Shown here one piece after another: positions 33,667 to 42,351 of a DNA stretch of 64,000 nt. Both the position numbers and the translations under genes were made by a program. This DNA is from Arthrobacter ruber (GTDB lineage: Bacteria > Actinomycetota > Actinomycetes > Actinomycetales > Micrococcaceae). Under the pieces are notes generated by a model. It did no database searches. It saw only the letters and a list, made by a program, of their open reading frames with translations, and was not told the origin of the DNA. The DNA is taken from positions 62,001 through 126,000 of the forward strand of contig NZ_PPTH01000014.1 in the NCBI RefSeq assembly GCF_002954225.1, in the 5' to 3' direction. Each line of letters begins with the position of its first letter. Position 1 is the stretch's first letter.

Positions 33667-35076
33667 CTACAGATCCGGTGCCTGCTTCGCCCAGCCCGTC
33701 GCCTGCTCGAACGCATACGCCACCTGCAGCAGCTCCACGTCGCTGCCGTGCGGCATCGCCAACTGCAGGCCGACCGGCAGCCCGCCCTCGCTGAAGCCCG
33801 CCGGCACCGAGACCGCCGGCAGTCCCGTCGCCGAGATCAGGGTCGCGGAGCGCATCCAGTCGACGTACGTGTCGAACTCGACGCCGTTAACGGAAGTCGG
33901 ATACCGCTCGGTGGCGTCGAACGGCAGCACCTGAGCGGTAGGGCTCGCGAAGACGTCGTAATTCCCGAAGTAGCGGCGCACGCTGGCATCGAGCCGCGTC
34001 CGGGCCAGGGCAGCGTCGACCATATCCTGCGCGGCCAGCTGCTGGCCCTGCTCCACGTTCCACCGGATCTCCTGCTTGATCATCTCGCCGTGCTTCTTCA
34101 CCACGCCGCCGAGGCCGAGCACGAAGTCGAAGGCGCGGGTCGTCCGGAAGACCAGATCGGCCTCGCGCAGGTCGGGCGAAGCTTCCTCGACCACGGCACC
34201 GAGGTCGGTGAAGACCTGCAGCTGCCCCTCGAGCACCCGCAGCACCTCACGGTCCACGGGCACGCCGAGGCCGAAGTCGGCCGACCAGCCGATCCGTAGC
34301 CCGGTCAGGTCGCGCTCCAGCGGCGCTGCGAACGAGCCCGCCACCGGATAGGCGTAGGGCACGGCAGGATCCGCCCCGGCAATCGCGGTCATACCCAGGG
34401 CGATGTCCCCGACCTCGCGCGCCATCAGCCCGGCGCGGTTCAGCCACGCCCAGGCATTGCGGGTCGGCAGGGAGGGGACGACCCCGATCGACGGACGGTA
34501 TCCGGCCACGTTGCAAAACGACGCCGGGTTGCGGAGCGAACCACCCATGTCGCTGCCGTCGCCGAGCGGCTGGATCCGCGCCGCGATCGAGGCGGCCACT
34601 CCCCCGCTGCTGCCGCCCGCGCTCCGGGTGGTGTCGTACGGATTGACCGTCGTCCCGAACACCTCGTTGAAGGTGTGGGCGCCGGCGGCGAACTCCGGCA
34701 CGTTCGTCTTGCCGGTCGTCACGACGCCGGCGCTCTTCAGGCGGCTGATGATCAGATCGTCGAATGTCGGGACGAAGTCCCGGAAGGCCATCGACCCCTG
34801 TGTGGTGCGCAGGCCCTTCGTGTTGTGCGTGTCCTTGTGCGTCATCGGCAGCCCGTGCAGCGGCGGCAACTGCGCACCCGATGCCGTCAGTTCGTCCGCT
34901 GCGGCTGCGAGCGCGGCGGCGCGTTCCCGATCCTCCGTGACGACGGCGTTGATCGCACCGTTGACGGCGTCGATCCTCTCGAAGTGCGCCTCGAGCGCTT
35001 CCCGGGCGGACACCTCACGACGGCGGATGGCGCCGGTCAGCTCGACGGCGGACAGTTCGTGGAGCGCACCGGTCAC
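33667..35076 (-). CDS. Amidase (amidase signature family)
   Basis: 469 residues, start GTG 35076. The amidase signature Ser-cisSer-Lys triad is visible: Lys in LPMTHKDTHNTKG, the Gly/Ser loop RSAGGSSGGVAASIAA, and the nucleophile region GDGSDMGGSLRNPA. It hydrolyses an amide to acid and ammonia; the substrate is unknown and could be an aryl amide or a peptide amide. The start overlaps the stop of the M20 gene by four bases, so amide and acyl-amino-acid hydrolysis are coupled. Confidence 0.9.
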   Translation of the reverse strand: MTGALHELSAVELTGAIRRREVSAREALEAHFERIDAVNGAINAVVTEDRERAAALAAAADELTASGAQLPPLHGLPMTHKDTHNTKGLRTTQGSMAFRDFVPTFDDLIISRLKSAGVVTTGKTNVPEFAAGAHTFNEVFGTTVNPYDTTRSAGGSSGGVAASIAARIQPLGDGSDMGGSLRNPASFCNVAGYRPSIGVVPSLPTRNAWAWLNRAGLMAREVGDIALGMTAIAGADPAVPYAYPVAGSFAAPLERDLTGLRIGWSADFGLGVPVDREVLRVLEGQLQVFTDLGAVVEEASPDLREADLVFRTTRAFDFVLGLGGVVKKHGEMIKQEIRWNVEQGQQLAAQDMVDAALARTRLDASVRRYFGNYDVFASPTAQVLPFDATERYPTSVNGVEFDTYVDWMRSATLISATGLPAVSVPAGFSEGGLPVGLQLAMPHGSDVELLQVAYAFEQATGWAKQAPDL

Positions 35077-36308
35077 GCGCCGGTCCCCACCCTGGACAGC
35101 AGAGCTGCCAGCGCCGCCCGAACGCCGGTGGTCAGCGTCGGCTCGATCGCCGGCGCGAAGAACGGCGAGTGGTTGCCCGGCACCTGGCCGTCGCCGTCGA
35201 GCAGTTCCTGCGGGTGCCCACCGAAGAACCAGTAGACGCTCGGGACGCCGATCGCCGCAGCCAGGAGACCGAAGTCCTCGCTGCCCATCACCGGCGGCGC
35301 CTCGATGACGGCGTCCTCACCGAGCACCCCGCCCAGTACGGTGATGAGGTCCTCTGTGGAGGAGGGGTCGTTGTAGCACTGGGGGAAGCTCGTGATCTCC
35401 TCGATGACCGGCTCCGGCGCGCCCGACGCCGCGGCCTCCGCACTGATGATGCGCCGCAGCGAAGCGAGCACGCGCTCGCGCACATCGACGTCGAACGTGC
35501 GGACATTGAGGGTGAACTCGGCCGATGCCGGGATGATGTTCTCCTTCAGCCCGCCGTGGAAGGTGCCGATCGTGACAACGGCTGACTTCATCGGATGCAC
35601 CTCGCGGGAGACGACCGTCTGGAGCCGCACGACCATGTGCGCGCCGAGCACGATCGGGTCGATCGACTGCTCGGGCTGCGATCCGTGCGCCTGTTTCCCG
35701 AGCACCGTGACCTTCCACGAGTCGGCCATGGCCATCGCCGTGCCCGTGGTGATGTTCACGGTGCCGGCGAGGCCCGGCCAGACGTGCTGCCCGTAGACGA
35801 TGTCCGGCCGCGGTGCCTTGTCCCACAGGCCGTCCTCGACCATGGCCTCTGCGCCCTCGCCGATCTCCTCACCGGGCTGGAAGACGAACACCACGGTGCC
35901 AGACCAGGCGTCGCGGTTCTCCGTCAGGAGCTGAGCGGTGGTGAGTGCCACCGTCACGTGGGTGTCGTGGCCGCATCCGTGCATCACGGGAACCTCCGTG
36001 CCGTCGGCGAGGGCGCCCGTCGTCGTGCTCGCGTAGTCCAGTCCGGTGTCCTCCTGGATGGGCAACCCGTCCGTGTCGGCGCGGAAGGCGACCACCGGTC
36101 CATCGCCGTTGCGCAGGACCCCGACGACGCCGGTTCCACCGCACATGAACGCATCCAGCCCGAGGTGCCCCAGCCTCTCGAGGATGAACGCGGCCGTGTG
36201 CGTCTCCTGCATGGACAGCTCTGGGTGGGCGTGCAGGTGCCGGTACAGCTCGTGCATGGCGGTGGTGTGCGCGTCGGTGAGCTCGAAGACGGCGTTGTCG
36301 ATGGTCAT
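35073..36308 (-). CDS. M20-family amidohydrolase (hippurate hydrolase/IAA-amino acid hydrolase-like)
   Basis: 411 residues from ATG 36308 (GAAGGACACC upstream). Metal ligands: MHGCGHDTHVTVAL, the Glu pair in FVFQPGEEIGEGA, and GQHVWP; SEDFGLL lies near the C-terminal His motif. The family hydrolyses N-acyl or N-aroyl amino acids, for example hippurate. With the overlapping amidase it may handle aromatic or plant-hormone-type amide conjugates (inference). Confidence 0.9.
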   Translation of the reverse strand: MTIDNAVFELTDAHTTAMHELYRHLHAHPELSMQETHTAAFILERLGHLGLDAFMCGGTGVVGVLRNGDGPVVAFRADTDGLPIQEDTGLDYASTTTGALADGTEVPVMHGCGHDTHVTVALTTAQLLTENRDAWSGTVVFVFQPGEEIGEGAEAMVEDGLWDKAPRPDIVYGQHVWPGLAGTVNITTGTAMAMADSWKVTVLGKQAHGSQPEQSIDPIVLGAHMVVRLQTVVSREVHPMKSAVVTIGTFHGGLKENIIPASAEFTLNVRTFDVDVRERVLASLRRIISAEAAASGAPEPVIEEITSFPQCYNDPSSTEDLITVLGGVLGEDAVIEAPPVMGSEDFGLLAAAIGVPSVYWFFGGHPQELLDGDGQVPGNHSPFFAPAIEPTLTTGVRAALAALLSRVGTGA

Positions 36309-36487
36309 GGTGTCCTTCCGGAGGGTTCGATATCGGAGCTTAGTCGACGAGGGCCTGCACATCGGTTGGCGTCGTCGAGCGCGGGAACCCTACGCGGTGA
36401 CGGTCGTACGACGGCGCGGTCGATGCCCGATGATGCCGGAAGCGGTGGAGCGGAATTTATCCCTGCCCGCCCGGGTTGAGTAGGGTA

Positions 36488-36501
36488 CATGCATATGCAT
36501 G
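36488..36501. promoter_or_regulatory. 14-bp perfect palindrome before the FMN reductase gene
   Basis: CATGCATATGCATG is a perfect palindrome, AT-rich against its background, ending about 8 bases before the AAGAAGGAG ribosome site of the gene at 36521. At this position a repressor would block transcription or elongation. MarR- and TetR-type proteins use comparable sites; no such regulator lies beside it. Confidence 0.5.
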
Positions 36502-36520
36502 AAGAAGAAGGAGCATCATC

Positions 36521-37180
36521 ATGAAGATCACCGTTGTCAGCGCGGGCCTCGGGGTCCCGTCCTCCAGTCGGATGCTCGCCGACCAGCTCTCGCACGCGGT
36601 TAGTGAGGAACTGACCGCCCGTGGGAAGTCAGTGGCCGTCAGTACTGTCGAGGTGCGGGACTACGCCGTCGATATCGCGAACAACCTCGTCACCGGTTTC
36701 GCTCCGCCGTCCCTGGCCTCGATGCTGCGGGAGATCACGGAAGCCGACGCACTGGTGGTGGTGACCCCGGTCTTCTCCGGGTCCTACAGTGGACTGCTCA
36801 AGTCGCTCTTCGACGTCATCGACAACACCGCGTTGCGGGGGATGCCCGTCATCCTCGGAGCGACAGGAGGAAGCGCTCGCCACTCGCTCATGCTCGACCA
36901 CGCGATGCGTCCGCTCTTCTCCTACCTGCGGGCGCGTGTGGTTCCCACCGCGGTTTATGCGTCTCCGCAGGACTGGGGTGCGGGCGACGACGACGAGCCG
37001 GTCCTAAACGAGAGGGTTCGCCGGGCTGCGCGGGAACTGGCTGAGATGACCGGGACATACTCAACACCCCGATCGCCCGAAGAGCCTCTCGCTTCACTGC
37101 CGTTCGAAGACCTCCTGGCCAACATCACGAAACCGGCCGGACAGCGCACGCAAGCACCGGAGCACTCCTCGAACCGCTGA
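36521..37180 (+). CDS. NADPH-dependent FMN reductase, CE1759 family
   Basis: 219 residues. Flavodoxin-like fold: KITVVSAGLGVPSSSRMLADQL is the FMN phosphate loop, TPVFSGSYSGLLKSLFDVID and PVILGATGGSARH are the FMN-binding loops. It supplies reduced FMN to a partner monooxygenase; the CE1758 luciferase-like gene 77 bases downstream is that partner. The C-terminal 40 residues are hydrophilic. AAGAAGGAG sets the ATG. Confidence 0.9.
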   Translation: MKITVVSAGLGVPSSSRMLADQLSHAVSEELTARGKSVAVSTVEVRDYAVDIANNLVTGFAPPSLASMLREITEADALVVVTPVFSGSYSGLLKSLFDVIDNTALRGMPVILGATGGSARHSLMLDHAMRPLFSYLRARVVPTAVYASPQDWGAGDDDEPVLNERVRRAARELAEMTGTYSTPRSPEEPLASLPFEDLLANITKPAGQRTQAPEHSSNR

Positions 37181-37257
37181 CCATCCCGCCCTCCGGCGTC
37201 GACCACAGGCTCCCCGAGCCGGCCCAGCAACAAGCATCCAACCCACAGGAAGTAACC

Positions 37258-38343
37258 ATGGAAATCGGCGTTTTCACCGTCAGTGACATCACGCGGAACC
37301 CTCTCACCGGCGAGATCCCCACCGAGAACCAACGCATCAAAGCAGCCGTCGCCATCGCCAAGAAGGCCGAAGAGATCGGGATGGATGTCTACGCCACCGG
37401 CGAGCACCACAACCCACCCTTCTACGCCAGCTCCCCCACGACGATCCTCGGATACATCGCCGCCCAGACCGAGCGGATCACCCTCTCGACCTCCACCACG
37501 CTGATCACCACCAACGACCCGGTGAAGATCGCCGAGGACTTCGCCACGTTGCAGCACCTCGCCGACGGTCGGGTCGACCTGATCCTCGGACGCGGCAACA
37601 CCGGGCCGGTGTACCCGTGGTTCGGGAAAAACCAGCAGGACAGTGTCGAGCTGACCATCGAGAACTACCACCTGCTGCGCCAGCTCTGGGACAACGACGT
37701 CGTGAACTGGGAGGGGAAGTTCCGCACTCCGCTGCGCAACTTCACCTCCACCCCGCGCCCGCTCGACGGCGTCGCCCCCTTCGTCTGGCACGGCGCCATC
37801 CGCACCCCGCAGATCGCCGAGATCGCCGCCTACTTCGGTGATGGTTTCTTCGCGAACAACATCTTCTGGCCCAAGGAGCACTACCAGCAGCTCATCGGTC
37901 TCTACCGCGAACGCTACGCCCACTACGGCCACGGAGCGGCGGACCAGGCGATCGTCGGCCTGGGCGGTCAGTTCTTCATGGCGAAGAAGTCACAGGATGC
38001 CGTCAACGAGTTCCGACCGTTCTTCGACAATGCACCCGTGTACGGCCACGGACCGTCGATGGAGGACTTCATGGCGCAGACGCCGCTGACAGTCGGCAGC
38101 CCGCAGGAGGTCATCGAGAAGACGCTGTCCTTCCAGGAGTTCTTCGGCGACTACCAGCGCCAACTGTTCCTGATCGATCACGCGGGCCTGCCACTGAAGA
38201 CCGTGCTGAACCAGCTGGACCTCTTCGGCGAACTGGTCCTGCCCGAGCTGCGCGCTGAGTTCGCGAAACGCCGCCCGGCTCACGTTCCTGACAGGCCGGT
38301 CCACACCACCCGCAAGGCCAGCCCGGTCCCGGCTCCGGCCTGA
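37258..38343 (+). CDS. LLM-class FMN-dependent monooxygenase, CE1758 family
   Basis: 361 residues from ATG 37258 with AGGAAG upstream. Luciferase-like barrel: GEHHNPPFYASSPTTILGYI, RVDLILGRGNTGPVYPWFG and VWHGAIRTPQIAEIAAYFGDGF are characteristic of bacterial luciferase-like oxidoreductases; GSPQEVIEKTL precedes the C-terminal barrel strand. It uses FMNH2 from the upstream reductase to oxygenate an unknown substrate. A strong terminator follows. Confidence 0.92.
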   Translation: MEIGVFTVSDITRNPLTGEIPTENQRIKAAVAIAKKAEEIGMDVYATGEHHNPPFYASSPTTILGYIAAQTERITLSTSTTLITTNDPVKIAEDFATLQHLADGRVDLILGRGNTGPVYPWFGKNQQDSVELTIENYHLLRQLWDNDVVNWEGKFRTPLRNFTSTPRPLDGVAPFVWHGAIRTPQIAEIAAYFGDGFFANNIFWPKEHYQQLIGLYRERYAHYGHGAADQAIVGLGGQFFMAKKSQDAVNEFRPFFDNAPVYGHGPSMEDFMAQTPLTVGSPQEVIEKTLSFQEFFGDYQRQLFLIDHAGLPLKTVLNQLDLFGELVLPELRAEFAKRRPAHVPDRPVHTTRKASPVPAPA

Positions 38344-38385
38344 CTTCCCGTCGGAGGGCCCCTCGGGACCCGACGGGGGTGACGG

Positions 38386-38429
38386 ACGAGAAGGAGGCGC
38401 CGGTCGACCGACCGGCGCCTCCTTCTCGT
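38386..38429 (+). terminator. Strong 19-bp hairpin terminator
   Basis: ACGAGAAGGAGGCGCCGGT (38386-38404) pairs perfectly with 38411-38429 around a 6-base loop, 42 bases past the LLM stop. One of the longest perfect stems in the window. Confidence 0.85.
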
Positions 38430-38547
38430 GCCCCGCCTCGAGCCTTCGCGGGCTGTTCATCTCGGGGCTTCGCTGACTCCACCCGCCAGTGGCCCGGCAT
38501 CGACAGCGTGGAACCGACACCAACGCTGCCCGACGAGGAGATCTCCC

Positions 38548-39675
38548 GTGAAAGCAATCGTCCGCGCCATCACCCTGCTGCTGTCCGCAGTCCTCGTGAC
38601 CGGTGCTGCGAAGCCCGCCGTCGAGGACTTCCCCGCCACGGTCGACGGCGGCGCCTGGCCCGCCGGCCATGTGCAGGGCATCGCCGTCGACACGGAGAAC
38701 GAGGTGGTCTACTACTCCTTCACCTCGATGCTCGTGAAGACCGACCTCGACGGCACCGTGCTCGGCACCGTCACCGGTTTCACCGGGCACCTCGGCGACC
38801 TCGACTTCAACGAGAAGGACGGTCGTGTCTACGGGTCGCTCGAGTACAAGGAGGCCGAGTCCTTCTACATCGCCATCTTCGACGTGGACCGGATCACCGG
38901 GATGGACATGGACGCCGAGACGGACGGCATCGTCACCGCCGTCTACCTCGACGAGGTGGTGCAGGACTTCACCGCGGACATGGACGGTGACGGCGTGTTC
39001 GACGGCAATATCGCCGACACCCCGGACCACCGCTACGGCAGCAGCGGCATCGACGGCGTCTCCTTCGGCCCCGCGTTCGGCCGCAAGAACGGTAAGGAGT
39101 TCCTCACGGTCGCCTACGGCGTCTACTCGAACACCGAGCGCACCGACAACGACCACCAGGTGCTGCTGCAGTACGACGTCGCCGGTTGGAAGAAATACGA
39201 GCGGCCCCTCACCCAGGTGGCCCCGCACACCAGTGGCCCCGTCACCACCGACGGCAAGTACTTCGTCCGTACCGGCAACACCACCTACGGCGTGCAGAAC
39301 TTGAACTACGACGCCTTCACCCACACCTGGCTCCTCGGCGTCTACAAGGGCGTGAAAGAGCAGTTCCCCAACTACTCGCTCTTCGCCGTCGACGGCGCCT
39401 CCCGCCCCACGCGCGGCGTCCTCGGGGGCCAGCCCACCTACGAGGAAGGTCTGCTCCTGCCCCTCCTCCAGCAGGGCCTCCACCACGAGCCCACGGGCAT
39501 CCGTGGCTGGAACTTCACCGCAGACGTCGGCATGGAGTCGCTCGGCAACGGCTACTTCTACATCGCCACGCAGGGCCGCGTCGTCGAAGACGGCATCACC
39601 CGGCAGACTGCGGTGCTCGACCTCTACCGCTGGACCGGAGCGGCAGAGTCGCCCTTCGAGCTCGTACGAAGGTAG
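38548..39675 (+). CDS. Secreted protein of unknown function, probable beta-propeller
   Basis: 375 residues from GTG 38548 (GAGGAG upstream). Signal peptide of about 20 residues (IVRAITLLLSAVLVTGAAKP). Repeated beta-strand phrases such as VQGIAVDTENEVVYYSFTSM, GHLGDLDFNEKDGRVYGSLE and GVSFGPAFGRKNGKEFLTVA suggest a propeller. DMDGDGVFDGN is an EF-hand/calcium-like Asp cluster. Many Asp, Tyr and Thr residues fit an extracellular protein. I do not recognise the family. Confidence 0.75.
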   Translation: MKAIVRAITLLLSAVLVTGAAKPAVEDFPATVDGGAWPAGHVQGIAVDTENEVVYYSFTSMLVKTDLDGTVLGTVTGFTGHLGDLDFNEKDGRVYGSLEYKEAESFYIAIFDVDRITGMDMDAETDGIVTAVYLDEVVQDFTADMDGDGVFDGNIADTPDHRYGSSGIDGVSFGPAFGRKNGKEFLTVAYGVYSNTERTDNDHQVLLQYDVAGWKKYERPLTQVAPHTSGPVTTDGKYFVRTGNTTYGVQNLNYDAFTHTWLLGVYKGVKEQFPNYSLFAVDGASRPTRGVLGGQPTYEEGLLLPLLQQGLHHEPTGIRGWNFTADVGMESLGNGYFYIATQGRVVEDGITRQTAVLDLYRWTGAAESPFELVRR

Positions 39676-39755
39676 CGTCAGGCAGGCTCACCGACCGGCC
39701 GGCACGGGCAGCACGACCGCTAAGCACCAAGGGCCCGCAGGATGCACAAATCCGG

Positions 39756-40916
39756 CTAGACGCGACCCGCCACACGGGCCCGCGTCCGTTTCGTCGCCTT
39801 CGCGATCAGTCCTTCGAGAGGCCCCTGATCATGCCAGCGGCGCCACTGGAACGCGAACACTGTGGCAACGGCGATCTGGATGACCAGTGAACCACCGGAT
39901 TGGTTCGCCAGGAATCCCGTGGAAAGGACGAGCAGATGAGCCGAGTACAACGTCAAGGTCATACTGCCAAGTGCTGCAAGCGGAGCGAACTCCGCAGCAG
40001 CCACGCGGGAGAGCAGCAGCACCAGGCCCAGGACCGCCATGGACGTCCCCACGGTGTTCAGCTTCTCCAACACCGTGGTGGAGTGCGGCGCGAGGATCGC
40101 CTGCCACCACAGCGACGTTGCCGGTAGTTGGCTTTCGGGCCCCCAGACCAGGATGTGCCGGATCGCTTCAGCATCAAGCTCCGGTGAGGCTTCCTGGAGC
40201 CGGGCAAAACCTCCGAACGGGCCCAGAAGCAGAGCTGACAGCACCCATGTGCTGACGGCCAGGATCAACCCGGCAGCGGTCACCCGGATCTGGATCACGC
40301 GAGATCCGAGATTCAGGCGACCTATGGCAAGCCCGGCGCAGATGTAGGCCATGTAGGGCACCGCGGGGTACACACCTGTCAGGAGCAGTTCGGTCACAAG
40401 CATCAGTGGGTCGGCGAAGAGGGAGGTGAACGTGGGCTCGAAATCAGGCAGGGGCAACGAGGCCCGGAGCACCGGGACCACCAGAGGACCGACCACCGCC
40501 ACCGCTGCCGCGACAAGTGCCAGTGCCCGAGTGGATAGTGCCAGCAGGGGGACTGCCAGCAGGAACATCACCCCGTAGTAGGCCAGGATGATGGAGACCG
40601 GCGGGTCGGCGTAACCAAGGGCGAGCCCCAGGGCCATGATGAGGGCCGCACGGACCGCCAGTGATGCGCGGGCCGCCTTGAGCGCCCTGCCCTTCACCGG
40701 ATTCCGACCACCAGAGGCGAAAGCAAGCGATACACCAGCCAGCAGGGCGAACAGCGCAGCGGAATGACCGGCGAAGACCGTCCACAGCACGGTGGGCTCG
40801 AAATCATCGTCTGTGGGCGGAAGAACGTGAACGATCATGAGGCCGATGAGCGCCAGACCACGCGCCGCATCCACGCCCGTCAGTCGGACTTTCGCCCCAG
40901 CGTCAGAAGGCCGCAT
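39756..40916 (-). CDS. HGSNAT/DUF418-like multi-pass membrane acyltransferase
   Basis: 386 residues with about ten hydrophobic helices. The start RLTGVDAARGLALIGLMIVH, with Arg and His in the first helix, matches the HGSNAT/DUF1624/OafA-like acetyltransferase fold; the C-terminus RRWHDQGPLEGLIAKATKR is like the DUF418 tail. Such proteins use acetyl-CoA inside to acylate glycans outside. The upstream gene (80 bases away, same strand) is another predicted acyltransferase. GC is somewhat lower than average. Confidence 0.78.
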   Translation of the reverse strand: MRPSDAGAKVRLTGVDAARGLALIGLMIVHVLPPTDDDFEPTVLWTVFAGHSAALFALLAGVSLAFASGGRNPVKGRALKAARASLAVRAALIMALGLALGYADPPVSIILAYYGVMFLLAVPLLALSTRALALVAAAVAVVGPLVVPVLRASLPLPDFEPTFTSLFADPLMLVTELLLTGVYPAVPYMAYICAGLAIGRLNLGSRVIQIRVTAAGLILAVSTWVLSALLLGPFGGFARLQEASPELDAEAIRHILVWGPESQLPATSLWWQAILAPHSTTVLEKLNTVGTSMAVLGLVLLLSRVAAAEFAPLAALGSMTLTLYSAHLLVLSTGFLANQSGGSLVIQIAVATVFAFQWRRWHDQGPLEGLIAKATKRTRARVAGRV

Positions 40917-40996
40917 CTGTTCTCCTCACTAGCTCCAACCGGCTCCAGGGAACTGGGTGTGCCCCTGGGGACCACCGACACGTCCGGTCCGGCTCC

Positions 40997-42004
40997 TCAG
41001 ACCCTGTTGGGGGGAAGGCTGCCCGCTCTACCCCTCACCTGCCGGCGTCCAGCGATCACCAGCTTCTTGGCGCGGTAGAACAGCTGGGGGGACAGGGCCA
41101 TCAGGCGTTGCTTGACGGCGCGCTGCGCCGTGTCACGAACACGCCGCGCCAACGGGGGCGTCCCGTAGCTCTCCACGAGCTGCAGATGGGTGGCGTAGTA
41201 CCACTTGTAGGACTCGGTGCCCAGCAGCAGATCGAAACTGCGGTGCCCCAACCGGTAGCTGTGCTCCAGCAGACGCATCCGCAGCTCCCTGCCGACGCCG
41301 TACACGGCAACCGCGGGATCGTAGGCCGAGAGCACGTCCAGGTAATCGTCCTCCCACACGAACCCCGCATGCACCGCCACGCACCGGCCCTCCAGCCGCA
41401 GCGTCGAGACGACGAGATGTCCGTCCCGGTACAGGGCCTTGAGCATCAGCAGGGCCCGGGGGTCCTCGAGCGTCTCGTGGCCGCCCTCGTACTGGCCGAT
41501 CTTCCACCCGATGCACGAATCCAGTGCCGCCGGATCCCGGTCATCGAAGGTGAACACCGGGTCGCCGAACGCATCGGTCATCCTCCGGAGTTTCTTGCGT
41601 TGCGCTGCCAACAGGTTCCTGCTCCTCCCGCTGAGAAGGGCGAGGTAGTCCTCCCAGGTGCTGAAGCGTTCCCAGACGATCAGCGGTGCCGGCTCCTGGG
41701 CGAACAGGGGAAGAGAAGATTCGGGATCACGGTCCTGCAGGGCGATCACCGAGGTCACGAGCCTGGGCAGGTAGGAGACGGTGCCCTGCGAGGGACTCCC
41801 GGCGGGGTCCTGGGCCGGGACTTCGGCGGGAAGGGGTTTGACGTAGTCGTAGAACGGCCCATCGGTGACGGGCCTGCCCCCGTCGATCTCGACCAGCCGC
41901 ACCTGCTGCCCCTCAAGGGCGTACGTCTTGAACGCGTAAGTGCTCGCTCGATGGTAGTCCCGGGCAAGCGCCGTCAGGAAAATGTCGGATGCGAAGAAGT
42001 CCAT
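40997..42004 (-). CDS. GNAT-fold (BioF2-like/CelD) acyltransferase
   Basis: 335 residues from ATG 42004. The second half carries a GNAT-type domain of the BioF2-like/Acetyltransf_6 kind: WEDYLALLSGRSRNLLAAQR marks its entry, followed by LVVSTLRLEGRCVAVHAGFV and LLEHSYRLGHRSFDLLLGTE, then SYKWYYATHLQLVESYG. Such enzymes modify polysaccharides or cell-wall precursors (BcsL/CelD, FemAB-like). Paired with the membrane acyltransferase downstream, which suggests a two-step surface modification. A longer in-frame start exists to 42301 but is not coding-like. Confidence 0.75.
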   Translation of the reverse strand: MDFFASDIFLTALARDYHRASTYAFKTYALEGQQVRLVEIDGGRPVTDGPFYDYVKPLPAEVPAQDPAGSPSQGTVSYLPRLVTSVIALQDRDPESSLPLFAQEPAPLIVWERFSTWEDYLALLSGRSRNLLAAQRKKLRRMTDAFGDPVFTFDDRDPAALDSCIGWKIGQYEGGHETLEDPRALLMLKALYRDGHLVVSTLRLEGRCVAVHAGFVWEDDYLDVLSAYDPAVAVYGVGRELRMRLLEHSYRLGHRSFDLLLGTESYKWYYATHLQLVESYGTPPLARRVRDTAQRAVKQRLMALSPQLFYRAKKLVIAGRRQVRGRAGSLPPNRV

Positions 42005-42351
42005 GCCTATCGTCCTACCGTCGCCGTCGTTCTGGCCCTCGGATTCGGCTTCTGAGCTGACCAGCGCGCTCAGTATATGGGCCTCCTTCCACACTGCGGA
42101 GACCGATCTGCAGGAACATTCGACCGAACCGATCATTCGCGTAATTCGCCTGTCAGGAGCGAGTAGCCCGTGCTTGGACCGCTCCTCGAAACCTCCCTCT
42201 CCGAGTGCTCCTACGCGGTGATTCGGAAACCCGGATCCTGTTCGCCGGGAGGTACCAGTCGCGGGCTGATGGCGTTCGCACCCGGCGGGACGACGAACCA
42301 TGCCTCCTCCCGATGTCCAGGGCGGCCGAAGGGACCGGCCCGGCTCGGGTA
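42005..42351. other. 347-base intergenic region with a minus-strand -10 element
   Basis: No gene seen. On the minus strand TATACT (42077-42072) is a near-consensus -10 for the GNAT-type gene, with about 60 bases of leader; no good -35 is present. The rest is moderately GC-rich without repeats or coding pattern. Confidence 0.45.
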
